NCBI RefSeq assembly: GCF_003957515.1
Contig: NZ_RQXW01000002.1
Location: forward strand, 1-64,000
Direction of reading: 5' to 3'
DNA length: 64,000 nucleotides
Origin: Amphritea opalescens
Lineage (GTDB): Bacteria; Pseudomonadota; Gammaproteobacteria; Pseudomonadales; Balneatricaceae
This document shows positions 1 through 9,761 of the stretch, in pieces. The notes under the pieces are model-generated. The model saw nothing but the letters and a program-made list of their open reading frames with translations. It did no database searches and was not told the origin of the DNA. Made by a program: the position numbers and the translations under genes. Every line of letters begins with the position of its first letter. The stretch's first letter is position 1.

Positions 1-9
1 TTGGAGAAA

Positions 10-80
10 AAAGAAGTCAGGTTTAATCTACGGCACAGCATCAAAGTGCTAAGGGTGCTCCCAAACTGACTGACTTCTTT
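10..80. repeat. 11-bp perfect inverted repeat with 49-nt spacer
   Basis: AAAGAAGTCAG at 10-20 is exactly reverse-complemented by CTGACTTCTTT at 70-80. It could be the stem of a terminator for a gene left of the window or an end of a small palindromic element. There is only a short T run after the right arm, so the terminator reading is weak. Confidence 0.5.
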
Positions 81-120
81 GCAATGGAGATAGCTAATCA
101 TCCATCGCTGAGAGATACAA

Positions 121-248
121 GGGTGCTTGGTGAGCTTTGCGAACCGCACCATCGACATCAGCGCCAGCTGTATTATTGTCATTGGCACCATCGGTGCGAT
201 TATTTCATCACCATCGGTGCGGTTCGTTCCTCACCGGCACCCTACGGG
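121..248. repeat. Palindromic element related to the 39-kb tandem repeat
   Basis: Positions 121-150 are a reverse-complement relative of the first part of the repeat unit at 38985-39831 (shared core CGCAAAGCTCA and flanking GGTGCG/GCACCC). Positions 216-248 carry a second arm, GGTGCGGTTCG followed by GCACCCTACGGG. CGAACCGCACC (140-150) and GGTGCGGTTCG (216-226) form a perfect 11-bp inverted repeat, so the whole can fold into a long hairpin. This looks like a dispersed REP- or MITE-like intergenic element lying just beyond the 3' end of the neighbouring FAD-dehydrogenase gene. No protein is supported here. Confidence 0.6.
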
Positions 249-258
249 AATCAGCGTA

Positions 259-1866
259 TTAGCCCTGCTGCTCATTGATGCTTAATGCGATCGCTTCGGC
301 GATTTTAATGCCATCGATCGCGGCAGACATGATGCCGCCGGCATAGCCGGCACCTTCACCTGCGGGGTATAAGCCACGGGTGTTAATACTCTGCATATCG
401 TGGCCACGTTTAATCGAAATCGGCGATGAGGTGCGGGTTTCGACGCCGGTGAGCAGGGCGTCATCCTTGGCGAAGCCTTTAATCTGTTTATTAAACTCAG
501 GGATCGCTTCGCGCAGCGCTTCAATACAGAAGTCGGGTAGCGCCTTGGATAGATCGGTCAGTCTTATTCCGGGCTTAAACGACGGTTGGACATCGCCGAG
601 TTCTGCTGAGGAACGGCCTTTGAGGAAGTCGCCCACTTTCTGTGCCGGCGCATCGTAGTTTTCACCGCCCATCAGATAGGCATTGCTCTCCAATTGCCGC
701 TGAAAATCGACACCGGCTAATGGGTTGCCGGGGTAATCGGAGGGATCGATACCGACCACGATGGCGCTGTTAGCGTTGCGCTCCTGACGGGAGTATTGGC
801 TCATGCCGTTGGTCACCACGCGACCCTCTTCTGAGGAAGCTGCCACCACGGTGCCGCCTGGGCACATGCAGAAGCTATAGACCGAACGGCCACTCTTACA
901 ATGGTGCACGAGTTTGTAATCTGCCGCCCCGAGAATAGGATGGCCTGCGTTTTTACCGAAGCGGGCGCGGTCGATCAGTGATTGTTCATGCTCGATACGA
1001 AAACCCACCGAGAACGGTTTGGCTTCCATATAGACGCCTTTATCGAACAGCATCTGAAAGGTATCTCGGGCGCTATGGCCGATCGCTAGAGCAACATGTT
1101 TTGAATGGATGGTTTCGCCATTAGACAGGGTAACGCCGGTTACCTGACCGTCGTCGATATGTAGATCATCGACTCGGGCGCTGAAGCGAATCTCGCCGCC
1201 CATCTCAATGATTTTGGCGCGCATTTTTTCCACCATCGAGACCAGTCGAAACGTACCGATATGGGGTTTGCTGACATACATGATCTCTTCTGGCGCACCG
1301 GCTTCTACGAATTCGGTTAGCACTTTGCGGCCATATTGCTTGGGGTCTTTAATTTGGGTCGATAGCTTACCGTCAGAGAAGGTGCCTGCGCCGCCTTCAC
1401 CAAACTGAACGTTGGATTCCGGATTAAGCTTTTTCTGCCGCCAAAAGCCAAAGGTGTCTTTGGTGCGATCACGTACGGCTTTGCCCCGCTCGATAATAAG
1501 GGGCTTATAACCCATTTGCGCCAGTATGAGGCCGACGAGTAGACCACAGGGGCCAAAACCGATCACCAGTGGGCGTTCCTGCAAATCTGTCGGCGCTTGT
1601 GCAACAAATTTGTACTCCATATCCGGTGTCTGTCGGATGGATTGATTACTGGCGTGCTTTACCAGTAATTCGTCATTAATGGTGGTGTCGATATCCAGGG
1701 TGTAGATCAGAAAAATAGTGTTTTTTTTGCGTGCATCGTAACCACGACGGCGGATTTCAACCGCGGTCAATTGTTCAGCGGTAATGTCGAGGGTGGCTAA
1801 AATGGCATCGGTAAGGGCCTGCTCATCATGGTCAAGGGGCAGTTTAATATTTGAAACACGTATCAT
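259..1866 (-). CDS. FAD-dependent dehydrogenase, COG2509 type
   Basis: A 535-residue flavoprotein. After about 90 residues of a family-specific N-terminal domain comes a dinucleotide-binding motif, VIGFGPCG, at residues 101-108, followed by GEGGAGTFSDGK near 157. The C-terminal GLYPAGEGAGYAGG block near 500 completes the FAD site, as in the glutathione-reductase/HI0933-like fold. The pattern matches the uncharacterised FAD-dependent dehydrogenases of COG2509; substrate and partner are unknown to me. The ATG start at 1866 gives the expected N-terminal MIRV sequence. The gene appears monocistronic, with a 407-bp gap to the oppositely oriented sensor kinase. Confidence 0.85.
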   Translation of the reverse strand: MIRVSNIKLPLDHDEQALTDAILATLDITAEQLTAVEIRRRGYDARKKNTIFLIYTLDIDTTINDELLVKHASNQSIRQTPDMEYKFVAQAPTDLQERPLVIGFGPCGLLVGLILAQMGYKPLIIERGKAVRDRTKDTFGFWRQKKLNPESNVQFGEGGAGTFSDGKLSTQIKDPKQYGRKVLTEFVEAGAPEEIMYVSKPHIGTFRLVSMVEKMRAKIIEMGGEIRFSARVDDLHIDDGQVTGVTLSNGETIHSKHVALAIGHSARDTFQMLFDKGVYMEAKPFSVGFRIEHEQSLIDRARFGKNAGHPILGAADYKLVHHCKSGRSVYSFCMCPGGTVVAASSEEGRVVTNGMSQYSRQERNANSAIVVGIDPSDYPGNPLAGVDFQRQLESNAYLMGGENYDAPAQKVGDFLKGRSSAELGDVQPSFKPGIRLTDLSKALPDFCIEALREAIPEFNKQIKGFAKDDALLTGVETRTSSPISIKRGHDMQSINTRGLYPAGEGAGYAGGIMSAAIDGIKIAEAIALSINEQQG

Positions 1867-2273
1867 CTGATAAAAATCCGGAGTTAAAGAGCCGCGTCAG
1901 CCGCTCAATGGTTACTTAGTTATAGTAAAGGCGGCATTTTACTGCATTTTGGGGTGCAATGCCGAACAGTTTAGCTGCTTGAGTGACAGTCTAGTAATGC
2001 ATTGGTCTCGATATCTGAATCCATGGTGAGCCTGCTAACGAGGGCTTATCCAGCATGGATGGCAACCGCGTAGGTGAGCTAATTATTTGTTTTGCCTGCT
2101 TTGTTCTTGATGATTGACCTGACATCTCCCGCGTTAATGGATAACCTGTTAATGTGTTCTAGTCTTAATAGGTTACATATATTGACTCAGCCTTTTTATA
2201 TCAGCGTATGGGTAGAGGCATGTTTATAGCGTAGTCGTAGGGATCTCGTGTCCATTAGTAGGAGTCATCATCT
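1867..2273. other. Intergenic region between divergent genes
   Basis: No convincing ORF is seen. It must hold the promoters of the FAD dehydrogenase (leftward) and the sensor-kinase operon (rightward). A TTGACT hexamer at 2182-2187 is a possible -35 for the kinase operon, but its -10 partner is poor. The region is otherwise featureless to my reading. Confidence 0.4.
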
Positions 2274-5200
2274 ATGCCAACCCAACCAGCCACGTATCGC
2301 ATCAGTATTCGTCAATTTTTAGAGCACCGTCCGATCATCGCTTGGGTTGTTTTGTTCGTCTCTTTGGTATTAACGGGTCTGGCTTGGTATATCTCGGATA
2401 GCGCGGTGAAACAGCGTGCAGGGGAGCGTTTTTCGTTTCAGGTTCAGGATGTGCATAAAGCGATGGAGCAGCGGATGGCCGAATATGCGATGGCACTGCG
2501 CAGTGGCAGTGGCCTATTTAACGTTGCCAATGATCTCGACCGCAAAGACTGGAAGGCTTTTACCGATACACTTGATCTACAGGAGCACTTCCCCGGTATT
2601 CAGGGGTTGGGTTATGCGGTCATGGTAGAACCTGAAGATCTTAATGCACATCAAAAAGCGATACGGGGAGAGGGATTCCAAAACTACAGTATTAAACCGC
2701 CGGGCCCAAGAGATCTTTATAGTGCCATCGTTTATTTAGAGCCGTTTGATTGGCGGAATCAGCGCGCATTTGGTTTTGATATGTACTCGGAACCTACCCG
2801 ACGACAGGCGATGAATATTGCCCGAGATACCGGCAAACCGACCGTGTCTGGGCGGGTTACGTTGGTGCAAGAGACCGACACCGATACGCAATATGGCTTC
2901 CTGATGTACTATCCGCTGTACCGTAGCGGAGAGCCGGTAGAGACTTTAGCCCAGCGGCGCAAGGCCCTGTTTGGCTACGTTTTTAGTGCTTTTCGGATGG
3001 GCGATTTCATGCAGGGGATCTTGGGCTCCGGTCAGGATCATATCGATTTTGAGATCTATGATGGTTCTAAAGCCTCCGCGGATAAGATCCTTTATAACAA
3101 TGTGCCTGGTATTTCTCCTCGGTACGGAGCCGAAGGGCATGATCCGGCATTTGATGGTCTTTATGTGCTGGATATGGGCGGCCATAATTGGAGCCTCTAT
3201 CTCTATAGTCGGCCAGGCTATCTCACCGGGGCTGAAAAAAGCCAGCCCATCATTGTCGCGATCTGCGGCTTAGTCTTTGATTTACTGCTGTTTTGGATTG
3301 TCGCCAATCTCTCGTTTTCACAAAAAGCCGCGCAGCGTTTAGCCCGTGAGATGACCGAAGAGCTCAGCGTTAGTGAAGAGCGGCACCGACTACTCTTCAG
3401 CAATGCGGGGGTGGTGATGCTGCTCAGTGATCCAGAGGATGGCAGTATCTTTGATGCCAACTTGGGGGCGTTGGAGTTTTACGGTTACGGCATCGATGCC
3501 TTTAAGCGTATGACTCTGGATAGTCTGAGTTCGTCGAGCGCATCACTGCAGACCAATCAGGAAAAGTTGATCCGTTTAACGCATATCTTAGCGAATGGTG
3601 ATGAACGAGTGGTTGAGCTGCGTAACGGTAAGATCGAAATGGCGCATCGAACCTTGATTCTCTCGATCATCATTGACGTCACTCGACGGCAACAGGCTGA
3701 AGAGGCGTTAAAAGCCAGTGAACGTCGCTATCACGAAGTTTTTGAGTTAGCACCGGTGCCGATGATGCTGCTTGAACGTGCCAGCGGTCAGTTTTTGATG
3801 ATCAACCATGCGGCTGAGATTCACTATGGATATAACCGTGATGAGTTCAAGGGGATGATGCTGACGGATATGGTGGTGGACGGCTGTACCCTACCAACCC
3901 TCATCGCTACAGATCTGTCTCAGGAGTCGGTGCACCGTAAAAAGGATGGTAGCGAGATTCGTGTCGAATTAACGGCGCGGCCAATTATCTATCAGGATCA
4001 AGAGGTGATTATCGTTGCGGTGGTGGATGTGACCGAACGAGCGAAGGCCTCTGAGATGCTCGAACAAGCGCGGCAGCAAGCAGAGGCCGTCAGTCAGGCG
4101 AAAAGCGAATTTGTAGCGAATATGAGCCATGAGATTCGTACGCCGATGAATGCGATTGTGGGTCTGAGTCAGTTGTTGACGGAGTTTGATCTACCCGACA
4201 CGGCGCGTGACTATATTATGCGGATGTTTAACGCCTCTAGAGCCCTGTTGAGCCTGCTCAATGATATTCTCGATTACTCCAAAATGGATGCTAATCGGTT
4301 AGCGCTGGAACACACCGAATTTCAACTAGAGGAGGTGGTTACCCGCTCGATCGACCTCTTCGCTATTGATGCTCACGAAAAAGGTTTACGTCTCTATCTT
4401 GATCTGCCGGCGTATCTGCCCGCAAAAGTGATCGGTGATCCACTTCGATTGGGGCAGGTATTAAATAACCTGATTGGTAATGCGGTTAAATTTACCGCCG
4501 AGGGCGAGATTGTTCTGACGGTCGATGCGGTTTGTGAGGCCGATCAGATTAGGTTGGGTTTCCGGGTGAGCGATACCGGCCCCGGTATGCCGGAAGATCA
4601 GATCCACCTATTATTTGATTCATTTTCTCAGTTAGATGCATCAACCACGCGAAAATATGGCGGCACCGGATTGGGGTTAGCTATTTGTCGATCACTCGCG
4701 GAGTTGATGGGCGGTAGCATCGAGGCGAGCAGTGTCTTTGGCAAGGGAAGCGAGTTTCGTTTTAGTGCAATGGTAGGGCGTGTGCCTGGGAGTGACCATT
4801 TGCTCGAGGGGCGGTTAGAGGGCGTGACGGTGTTAATGGTGGATACTCAGCCGACTGGCCAGCGTATTAGCTATGATCTACTCACATCTTTGGGCGCGAG
4901 CGTTACCGTGGTGAGCAGTGAAGCCGAAGGGCTTGATTCACCGGAGCTGCTGCAGGCGGATCTGATTATGTTTGATAGCAGTAGTCGTAGCCATTGGCCG
5001 GCGTTGTCCGCCGAACTCGAACAGCGCGGTCGGGCGCGGCATGTTCTGTTAATGATTAATTCGGATGAGAGTGCGGCGGAATTGATCGGTACCCCCTCGC
5101 AGCCAGATGCGGTCATCATCAAACCGGTGACCCCGCGCAGGCTGTATAACGGTGTGCTGCGTAGCTTAGGGCGGGGGCCTAAACCGATGGCTGCTGATTA

Positions 5201-6260
5201 TTTAGATCAAAGTGAAGTCTTGAAGGGCAAAAGAATCCTGCTGGTGGAGGATCAAGAAACCAACCAATTAGTTGCTAAGGTGATGCTCAAAAAATTGGGT
5301 GTCAGCGTTGATCTAGCGAGTGATGGACTAGAGGCTTTAGATCAATTGGCGACCAACGCCTATGATCTGGTATTGATGGATCTGCAGATGCCGAACCTGG
5401 ATGGCTTTGCCGCGACCAAAGATTATCGGGCGTCAGAACCGGCTGGGCAGCATCTGCCTATTATTGCCATGACCGCCGCCATTCTCGAAGAGGACAAAGC
5501 CGCTGCGATTAAAGTGGGTATGGATGGTTATATCACTAAACCGATTGAGCTAACTCAGCTGGCCACCACGCTGCAACGATATTTCAAAGCCGATGAAATC
5601 GTCGCCTCTTTTTCTGACGCACCCATGGCACCAGAGGGGTGCGGTGAGAATGAACAAACGTGGATTAGTTTCGATCAATTACAGCAACGCTTAGGTAATG
5701 ACGAGGCGGCGTTGCAGGGGCTGTTGCGAGCGTTCAGTGATGATCTTCGCAGGCTCGATGCCCAGTTGCTACCGGCGGTGGTGGCGGGTACATCACCTAG
5801 CTTATTGAGGCAAACACTGCACTCGCTTAAAGGCATTGCCGGTAATGTGGGCGCTCTACCGTTACAGCGGGAAGCCGCGTCGTTAGAGCTGGAAATAGCC
5901 GATTTGAATCACTTTCATGCCGCGTCATTGGAGCAGTTACTGCAGATAATTAGCTGCACGCTTGAATATATTCAACCGCATCTGCAACAGCCGGAAACGG
6001 AGGGTAGTGATGATCTAAGTGAAGAGAGCGCCGCTGAACTAGAACAGCTATTACAGCAAATAGCCGCTCTGGTTGACCGGCATCGCTTAGTTCCTGCGGA
6101 CTTAATAGCCAAGCTGGATACGTATAAACATTTCACCAGCGGTCACTGGCTACAGGGGTTGATCAGAGCCATCGATGGCTTTGATTATCCGCATGCGCAG
6201 CAGATCATTAAGACCCATTGGCAGCAGGAAAATGATGCGCAAGAGGGCCCCAGCGACTAA
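2274..6260 (+). CDS. CHASE-domain hybrid sensor histidine kinase
   Basis: A 1328-residue inner-membrane hybrid kinase. A first membrane segment (about 18-42) precedes a periplasmic CHASE sensor (about 70-260), then a second membrane segment (about 325-345). Two PAS domains follow (about 370-490 and 495-610), then HisKA with the H-box SHEIRTPMNA near residue 620 and HATPase_c with an N-box near 725 and GGTGLGLAI. A degenerate receiver-like domain follows (VTVLMVDTQP, no clear phospho-aspartate). The true receiver has RILLVEDQE near 986 and acceptor Asp in LMDLQMP near 1036. A C-terminal Hpt domain has LHSLKG near 1182. The Hpt could pass phosphate to the receivers of the two c-di-GMP enzymes directly downstream. 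The ligand of the CHASE domain is unknown. Confidence 0.92.
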   Translation: MPTQPATYRISIRQFLEHRPIIAWVVLFVSLVLTGLAWYISDSAVKQRAGERFSFQVQDVHKAMEQRMAEYAMALRSGSGLFNVANDLDRKDWKAFTDTLDLQEHFPGIQGLGYAVMVEPEDLNAHQKAIRGEGFQNYSIKPPGPRDLYSAIVYLEPFDWRNQRAFGFDMYSEPTRRQAMNIARDTGKPTVSGRVTLVQETDTDTQYGFLMYYPLYRSGEPVETLAQRRKALFGYVFSAFRMGDFMQGILGSGQDHIDFEIYDGSKASADKILYNNVPGISPRYGAEGHDPAFDGLYVLDMGGHNWSLYLYSRPGYLTGAEKSQPIIVAICGLVFDLLLFWIVANLSFSQKAAQRLAREMTEELSVSEERHRLLFSNAGVVMLLSDPEDGSIFDANLGALEFYGYGIDAFKRMTLDSLSSSSASLQTNQEKLIRLTHILANGDERVVELRNGKIEMAHRTLILSIIIDVTRRQQAEEALKASERRYHEVFELAPVPMMLLERASGQFLMINHAAEIHYGYNRDEFKGMMLTDMVVDGCTLPTLIATDLSQESVHRKKDGSEIRVELTARPIIYQDQEVIIVAVVDVTERAKASEMLEQARQQAEAVSQAKSEFVANMSHEIRTPMNAIVGLSQLLTEFDLPDTARDYIMRMFNASRALLSLLNDILDYSKMDANRLALEHTEFQLEEVVTRSIDLFAIDAHEKGLRLYLDLPAYLPAKVIGDPLRLGQVLNNLIGNAVKFTAEGEIVLTVDAVCEADQIRLGFRVSDTGPGMPEDQIHLLFDSFSQLDASTTRKYGGTGLGLAICRSLAELMGGSIEASSVFGKGSEFRFSAMVGRVPGSDHLLEGRLEGVTVLMVDTQPTGQRISYDLLTSLGASVTVVSSEAEGLDSPELLQADLIMFDSSSRSHWPALSAELEQRGRARHVLLMINSDESAAELIGTPSQPDAVIIKPVTPRRLYNGVLRSLGRGPKPMAADYLDQSEVLKGKRILLVEDQETNQLVAKVMLKKLGVSVDLASDGLEALDQLATNAYDLVLMDLQMPNLDGFAATKDYRASEPAGQHLPIIAMTAAILEEDKAAAIKVGMDGYITKPIELTQLATTLQRYFKADEIVASFSDAPMAPEGCGENEQTWISFDQLQQRLGNDEAALQGLLRAFSDDLRRLDAQLLPAVVAGTSPSLLRQTLHSLKGIAGNVGALPLQREAASLELEIADLNHFHAASLEQLLQIISCTLEYIQPHLQQPETEGSDDLSEESAAELEQLLQQIAALVDRHRLVPADLIAKLDTYKHFTSGHWLQGLIRAIDGFDYPHAQQIIKTHWQQENDAQEGPSD

Positions 6261-6371
6261 GCGGAGAAGTGAAAAATGATCTGCTTGGTAAACGGGCACT
6301 GGGCTGCTAAAGTGGTTGTTGCACGTTAAGAACTTTCTTCTATTGTCATTGTATGGATTGAGTAGCGTTAT

Positions 6372-7340
6372 ATGGTCAAATCGTTCATGCAAACAGAGCA
6401 TCAACAACAAAGTCGGCCGAGTTCACCTGCCAGGGTGCTGGTCGTTGATGATGAGTTGACTAATCTGCGGCTGATGGGTGATCTGTTAAACCCTCACTAT
6501 GAAGTACTGATTGCCCGCAGTGTGGCTGAAGCGAGGGAGGTGCTACGCACACAGCTTCCCGATATCCTCCTGTTAGATGTGATGATGCCCGAGGTTGATG
6601 GCTTTAGTTTTTGCCATGAACTTAAAGGTAACGACGAGACTCGCGATCTGCCGATAATCTTTGTGACCGCGCTGCATGAAGAGATCGATGAGTTGAAAGG
6701 CTTTCGACTTGGCGCGGTGGATTTTATTCATAAACCTATCTCTTCGCCTATACTGCTAGCAAGAGTGCGCACTCACTTAGAGCTTAAGCGCCGCACCGAT
6801 ATGTTGGAGCAGCGAGCGTTGATTGACGCACTAACGGGTATCGGTAACCGGCGAGCTTACGATCTGAGTTTGGCTGCGGAGTGGGGGCGGCTGCAACGCA
6901 AAGGTAGCTGTTTGTCCATGTTGGTCGTGGATATTGATCAGTTTAAGTTGTACAACGATTTTTTCGGTCACCGGCAGGGTGATGAGTGTTTGCAGGCGTT
7001 AGCGGCTGCACTGAGTAAAGTGATCAGTCGAGCATCTGATCAGCTAATGCGCTACGGCGGCGAGGAGTTTGTCTTTGTGCTCCCCAATACCCCCTTGGCG
7101 GGTGCTGTAGCGGTGGCTGAAAAATTGATGGTTGAGGTGCGGGCGTTAAATATGCCGCAGTCCCCCGATGCCGATCATGATCGAGTCACGGTTAGTGTGG
7201 GGGTTGCTTGTTTGGAGCCAAATAACGACCAACCGCCTGAATCCCTATTTTTGTTAGCCGATAAGCAGTTATATGAAGCAAAAGGTTCCGGCCGTAATCG
7301 GATCTGCTTCAGCGAAGAACCAAGGAGCCCTGATGAATAG
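6372..7340 (+). CDS. Response-regulator diguanylate cyclase (REC-GGDEF)
   Basis: A 322-residue cytoplasmic protein. The receiver (about 18-135) has the acidic pocket VVDDE and acceptor Asp in LLLDVMMPE near residue 69. The GGDEF domain (about 150-310) carries an intact GGEEF active site near 228-232. An RxxD inhibitory site (RASD) sits five residues before it, so product feedback by c-di-GMP is expected. It should make c-di-GMP from two GTP when phosphorylated. It lies 111 bp after the hybrid kinase and overlaps the next gene by 8 bp, which supports one operon and a phosphorelay from the kinase. Confidence 0.92.
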   Translation: MVKSFMQTEHQQQSRPSSPARVLVVDDELTNLRLMGDLLNPHYEVLIARSVAEAREVLRTQLPDILLLDVMMPEVDGFSFCHELKGNDETRDLPIIFVTALHEEIDELKGFRLGAVDFIHKPISSPILLARVRTHLELKRRTDMLEQRALIDALTGIGNRRAYDLSLAAEWGRLQRKGSCLSMLVVDIDQFKLYNDFFGHRQGDECLQALAAALSKVISRASDQLMRYGGEEFVFVLPNTPLAGAVAVAEKLMVEVRALNMPQSPDADHDRVTVSVGVACLEPNNDQPPESLFLLADKQLYEAKGSGRNRICFSEEPRSPDE

Positions 7341-9534
7341 AACATTATCAACCGCAAGACCTTTGTTGTTGATGGTTGATGATGTCCCCAGCAATATTCA
7401 TGTGCTGGCGCAATCACTTCAGGCCGACTTCGATATTATGATTGCGACCGATGGCCCCTCAGCCTTGTCTTTGATTCACAAAGAGCGGCCAGATCTTATT
7501 TTGCTCGATGTCATGATGCCCGGTATGGATGGCTATGAGGTCTGTAAACAACTACAGCTTGATAGTGCAACCAGCCATATCCCTATTATTTTTGTGACCG
7601 CAAAAAGCGAGTCGGATTCTGAGGAACATGGGCTGCAATTAGGCGCGGTGGATTATATTACCAAGCCCTTTACTGTCTCGGTGGTCAGGGCGCGGGTGAA
7701 TACCCACCTAAAGCTGAAAAGTCTGGTCAAACAGTTAGAAGAGGCGAACCAGCGGCTGCATTACAAGCTCTGTTTACTGGAGAAGCAGCATACCCAGATG
7801 CTCAGTTATTCAACTGAACTGGAAGAGGTGCGTGAGCGTCAGAAACTATTTGCGCAGGTGTTTGAAAGTACCAGTGATGGTGTGATGATTACTGACCCTA
7901 AGGGAAAGATCATTGCCGTTAATAGCGCCTTTACCCGAGTTTCCGGTTATTCCGAAGAGGAAGTATTAGGGCAACCCCCTCGTATGTTGAGGTCTGGTCG
8001 CCATGATGAATGTTTTTATCGCGAGATGTGGCAATCGATTAAAAGCACCGGCCACTGGACAGGCGAGGTTTGGAATAAGAACAAGAACGGTGAGCTGTAT
8101 CTCGAATTGTTGACCATCAGTGCGGTCCACGATGAAGACGAGGTGGTTAAATGTTATATCGGTGTCTTCAGCGATATTACTCAGCTACGTGAAGTTCAGC
8201 AGCGGATGGATTTTCTGACCTGGCACGACCCCTTAACCTCGCTACCGAATCGACTGCTGCTGACCGACCGTTTATCTCAGTTGTTGGGTAACACCTATCG
8301 ACAAGGGGGTTTTGGCGCATTGCTGGTGTTTGGTTTACAGGGATTTAGTAATCTCTGTGTGACCCGGGGCTCGGCGTTGGGCGATAAGGTGTTGGCTGAT
8401 CTGGCACAGGCGCTGACCGGTTATTTAACCGATGGTAACTCCTTGGCACGCTTGGAGGGTGATCAATTTGCGATGCTGTTGCCGCAAGTGCATGGGAGCT
8501 CTGAAGAGGCCGCCGACACCGTACATCAACATGCCTATGGTATTCAGGCGCTGGTTGCCGAGATTTCGAAAACCATTGAAAATGATCTGTTTCAGTTGCG
8601 GGCGGCGGTGGGCGCTGCGATCTATCCGGGTAGTTCGGAAGAGCCTGTTTCCTCTGTCATTAGTCATGCTGAAACCGCCTGTTTTCGGGCGAAAAATACC
8701 GGTAATGATGGTGCGGTCGTCTTTTTTGAAACCGATATGGGCGAACGTATAGAACAGCGCCTTACCGATGAGCATAAATTACGTTTAGGCATTCAGCAGG
8801 GGCAGCTGCGGGTGTATCTGCAATCACAGATCTATTCCGATGGTCGGTTACATGGCGCGGAAGCGTTAGTCCGTTGGGTGCATCCTGAAGAGGGCTTAAT
8901 TAGCCCTGCGGCGTTCATCCCGTTGGCAGAGGCGTCAGGCCTTATTGTTCAGATCGATCGCTGGATGATTGATCATGTATCTGCCCTACTAGGGCCGCTG
9001 CGGGAGAGTCATCCCCAGCTTAAAATGTCGGTTAATGTGAGTTCTGAATGTTTTCAGTGCGATGACTTTGTTAGTTACACGGAAGAGTGTTTACAGCGGT
9101 ATAACGTGGCGCCTAGTCAGTTAGTGATCGAAGTGACGGAAAGTACGATGCTGGATAATATTGATCGGGTGGTCGGCAAGATGATTGCGCTAGCCGATTC
9201 CGGAGTCAGCTTTTCCATCGATGACTTCGGCACCGGTTATTCCAGCCTCTATTACCTTAAGAGCCTGCCGTTGACCGAGCTAAAGATAGATCAAAGTTTT
9301 ATCCGCGATATGCTGAATGATCCGAACGATGCGGAGCTGGTCAATGTTATCCAGCAGATCGCGGCACGGTTTAAACTCAGCGTGGTTGCCGAAGGCGTTG
9401 AGACCGAGGCACAAGCCGAATATCTGCGTCAGAATGGTCAGCCGTTGATGCAGGGTTATCTGTTTTCGATACCCGAACCTGCCGATCAGTGGTTAAAGCG
9501 GATCGAGCCCGGTTTAGAAAAGGACGAACATTGA
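7333..9534 (+). CDS. REC-PAS-GGDEF-EAL c-di-GMP phosphodiesterase
   Basis: The chosen ATG at 7333 has an AGGAG ribosome site just upstream and gives 733 residues; an earlier in-frame start would lie deep inside the preceding gene. The receiver has acceptor Asp in LLDVMMPG near residue 58. A PAS domain follows a coiled linker (about 170-290). The GGDEF domain is degenerate (EGDQF near residue 374), so it is probably not a cyclase. The EAL domain is intact, with AEALVRW near 509 and DDFGTGYSS near 634, consistent with hydrolysis of c-di-GMP to pGpG. Cyclase and phosphodiesterase would thus answer to the same kinase. Confidence 0.9.
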   Translation: MNRTLSTARPLLLMVDDVPSNIHVLAQSLQADFDIMIATDGPSALSLIHKERPDLILLDVMMPGMDGYEVCKQLQLDSATSHIPIIFVTAKSESDSEEHGLQLGAVDYITKPFTVSVVRARVNTHLKLKSLVKQLEEANQRLHYKLCLLEKQHTQMLSYSTELEEVRERQKLFAQVFESTSDGVMITDPKGKIIAVNSAFTRVSGYSEEEVLGQPPRMLRSGRHDECFYREMWQSIKSTGHWTGEVWNKNKNGELYLELLTISAVHDEDEVVKCYIGVFSDITQLREVQQRMDFLTWHDPLTSLPNRLLLTDRLSQLLGNTYRQGGFGALLVFGLQGFSNLCVTRGSALGDKVLADLAQALTGYLTDGNSLARLEGDQFAMLLPQVHGSSEEAADTVHQHAYGIQALVAEISKTIENDLFQLRAAVGAAIYPGSSEEPVSSVISHAETACFRAKNTGNDGAVVFFETDMGERIEQRLTDEHKLRLGIQQGQLRVYLQSQIYSDGRLHGAEALVRWVHPEEGLISPAAFIPLAEASGLIVQIDRWMIDHVSALLGPLRESHPQLKMSVNVSSECFQCDDFVSYTEECLQRYNVAPSQLVIEVTESTMLDNIDRVVGKMIALADSGVSFSIDDFGTGYSSLYYLKSLPLTELKIDQSFIRDMLNDPNDAELVNVIQQIAARFKLSVVAEGVETEAQAEYLRQNGQPLMQGYLFSIPEPADQWLKRIEPGLEKDEH

Positions 9535-9734
9535 AAAAGTTTGAGATTCATCTGGATGCGTTAATCGTGGTCGTGTTGCTGTTTGTTTTGTCGCTGGGCG
9601 TTAATTTCGCCCTCTATCGACTCTATTCTAGCGAAGCTAAGACAAACGTTAAGCTACAAATTCAGAATCAGGTCGATCAGCTTAATCTGGCATCGATGCA
9701 AGCCTATATTAAAAAAATAGAAACGGCAGAGTAG
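9531..9734 (+). CDS. Small single-pass membrane protein
   Basis: A 67-residue protein starting with TTG at 9531, overlapping the stop of the EAL gene (TTGA) with an AAAAGGA ribosome site before it. A GTG at 9489 in the same frame would lengthen it by 14 residues but lacks such a site. One hydrophobic segment (about residues 12-33) follows a short N-terminus, and the rest is a polar, possibly coiled tail. I do not recognise a family. Tight coupling to the c-di-GMP genes suggests a role in that signalling unit, but this is inference. Confidence 0.6.
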   Translation: MKKFEIHLDALIVVVLLFVLSLGVNFALYRLYSSEAKTNVKLQIQNQVDQLNLASMQAYIKKIETAE

Positions 9735-9761
9735 TAAGGGTGCCGTGGTTCAAGATGTTGT

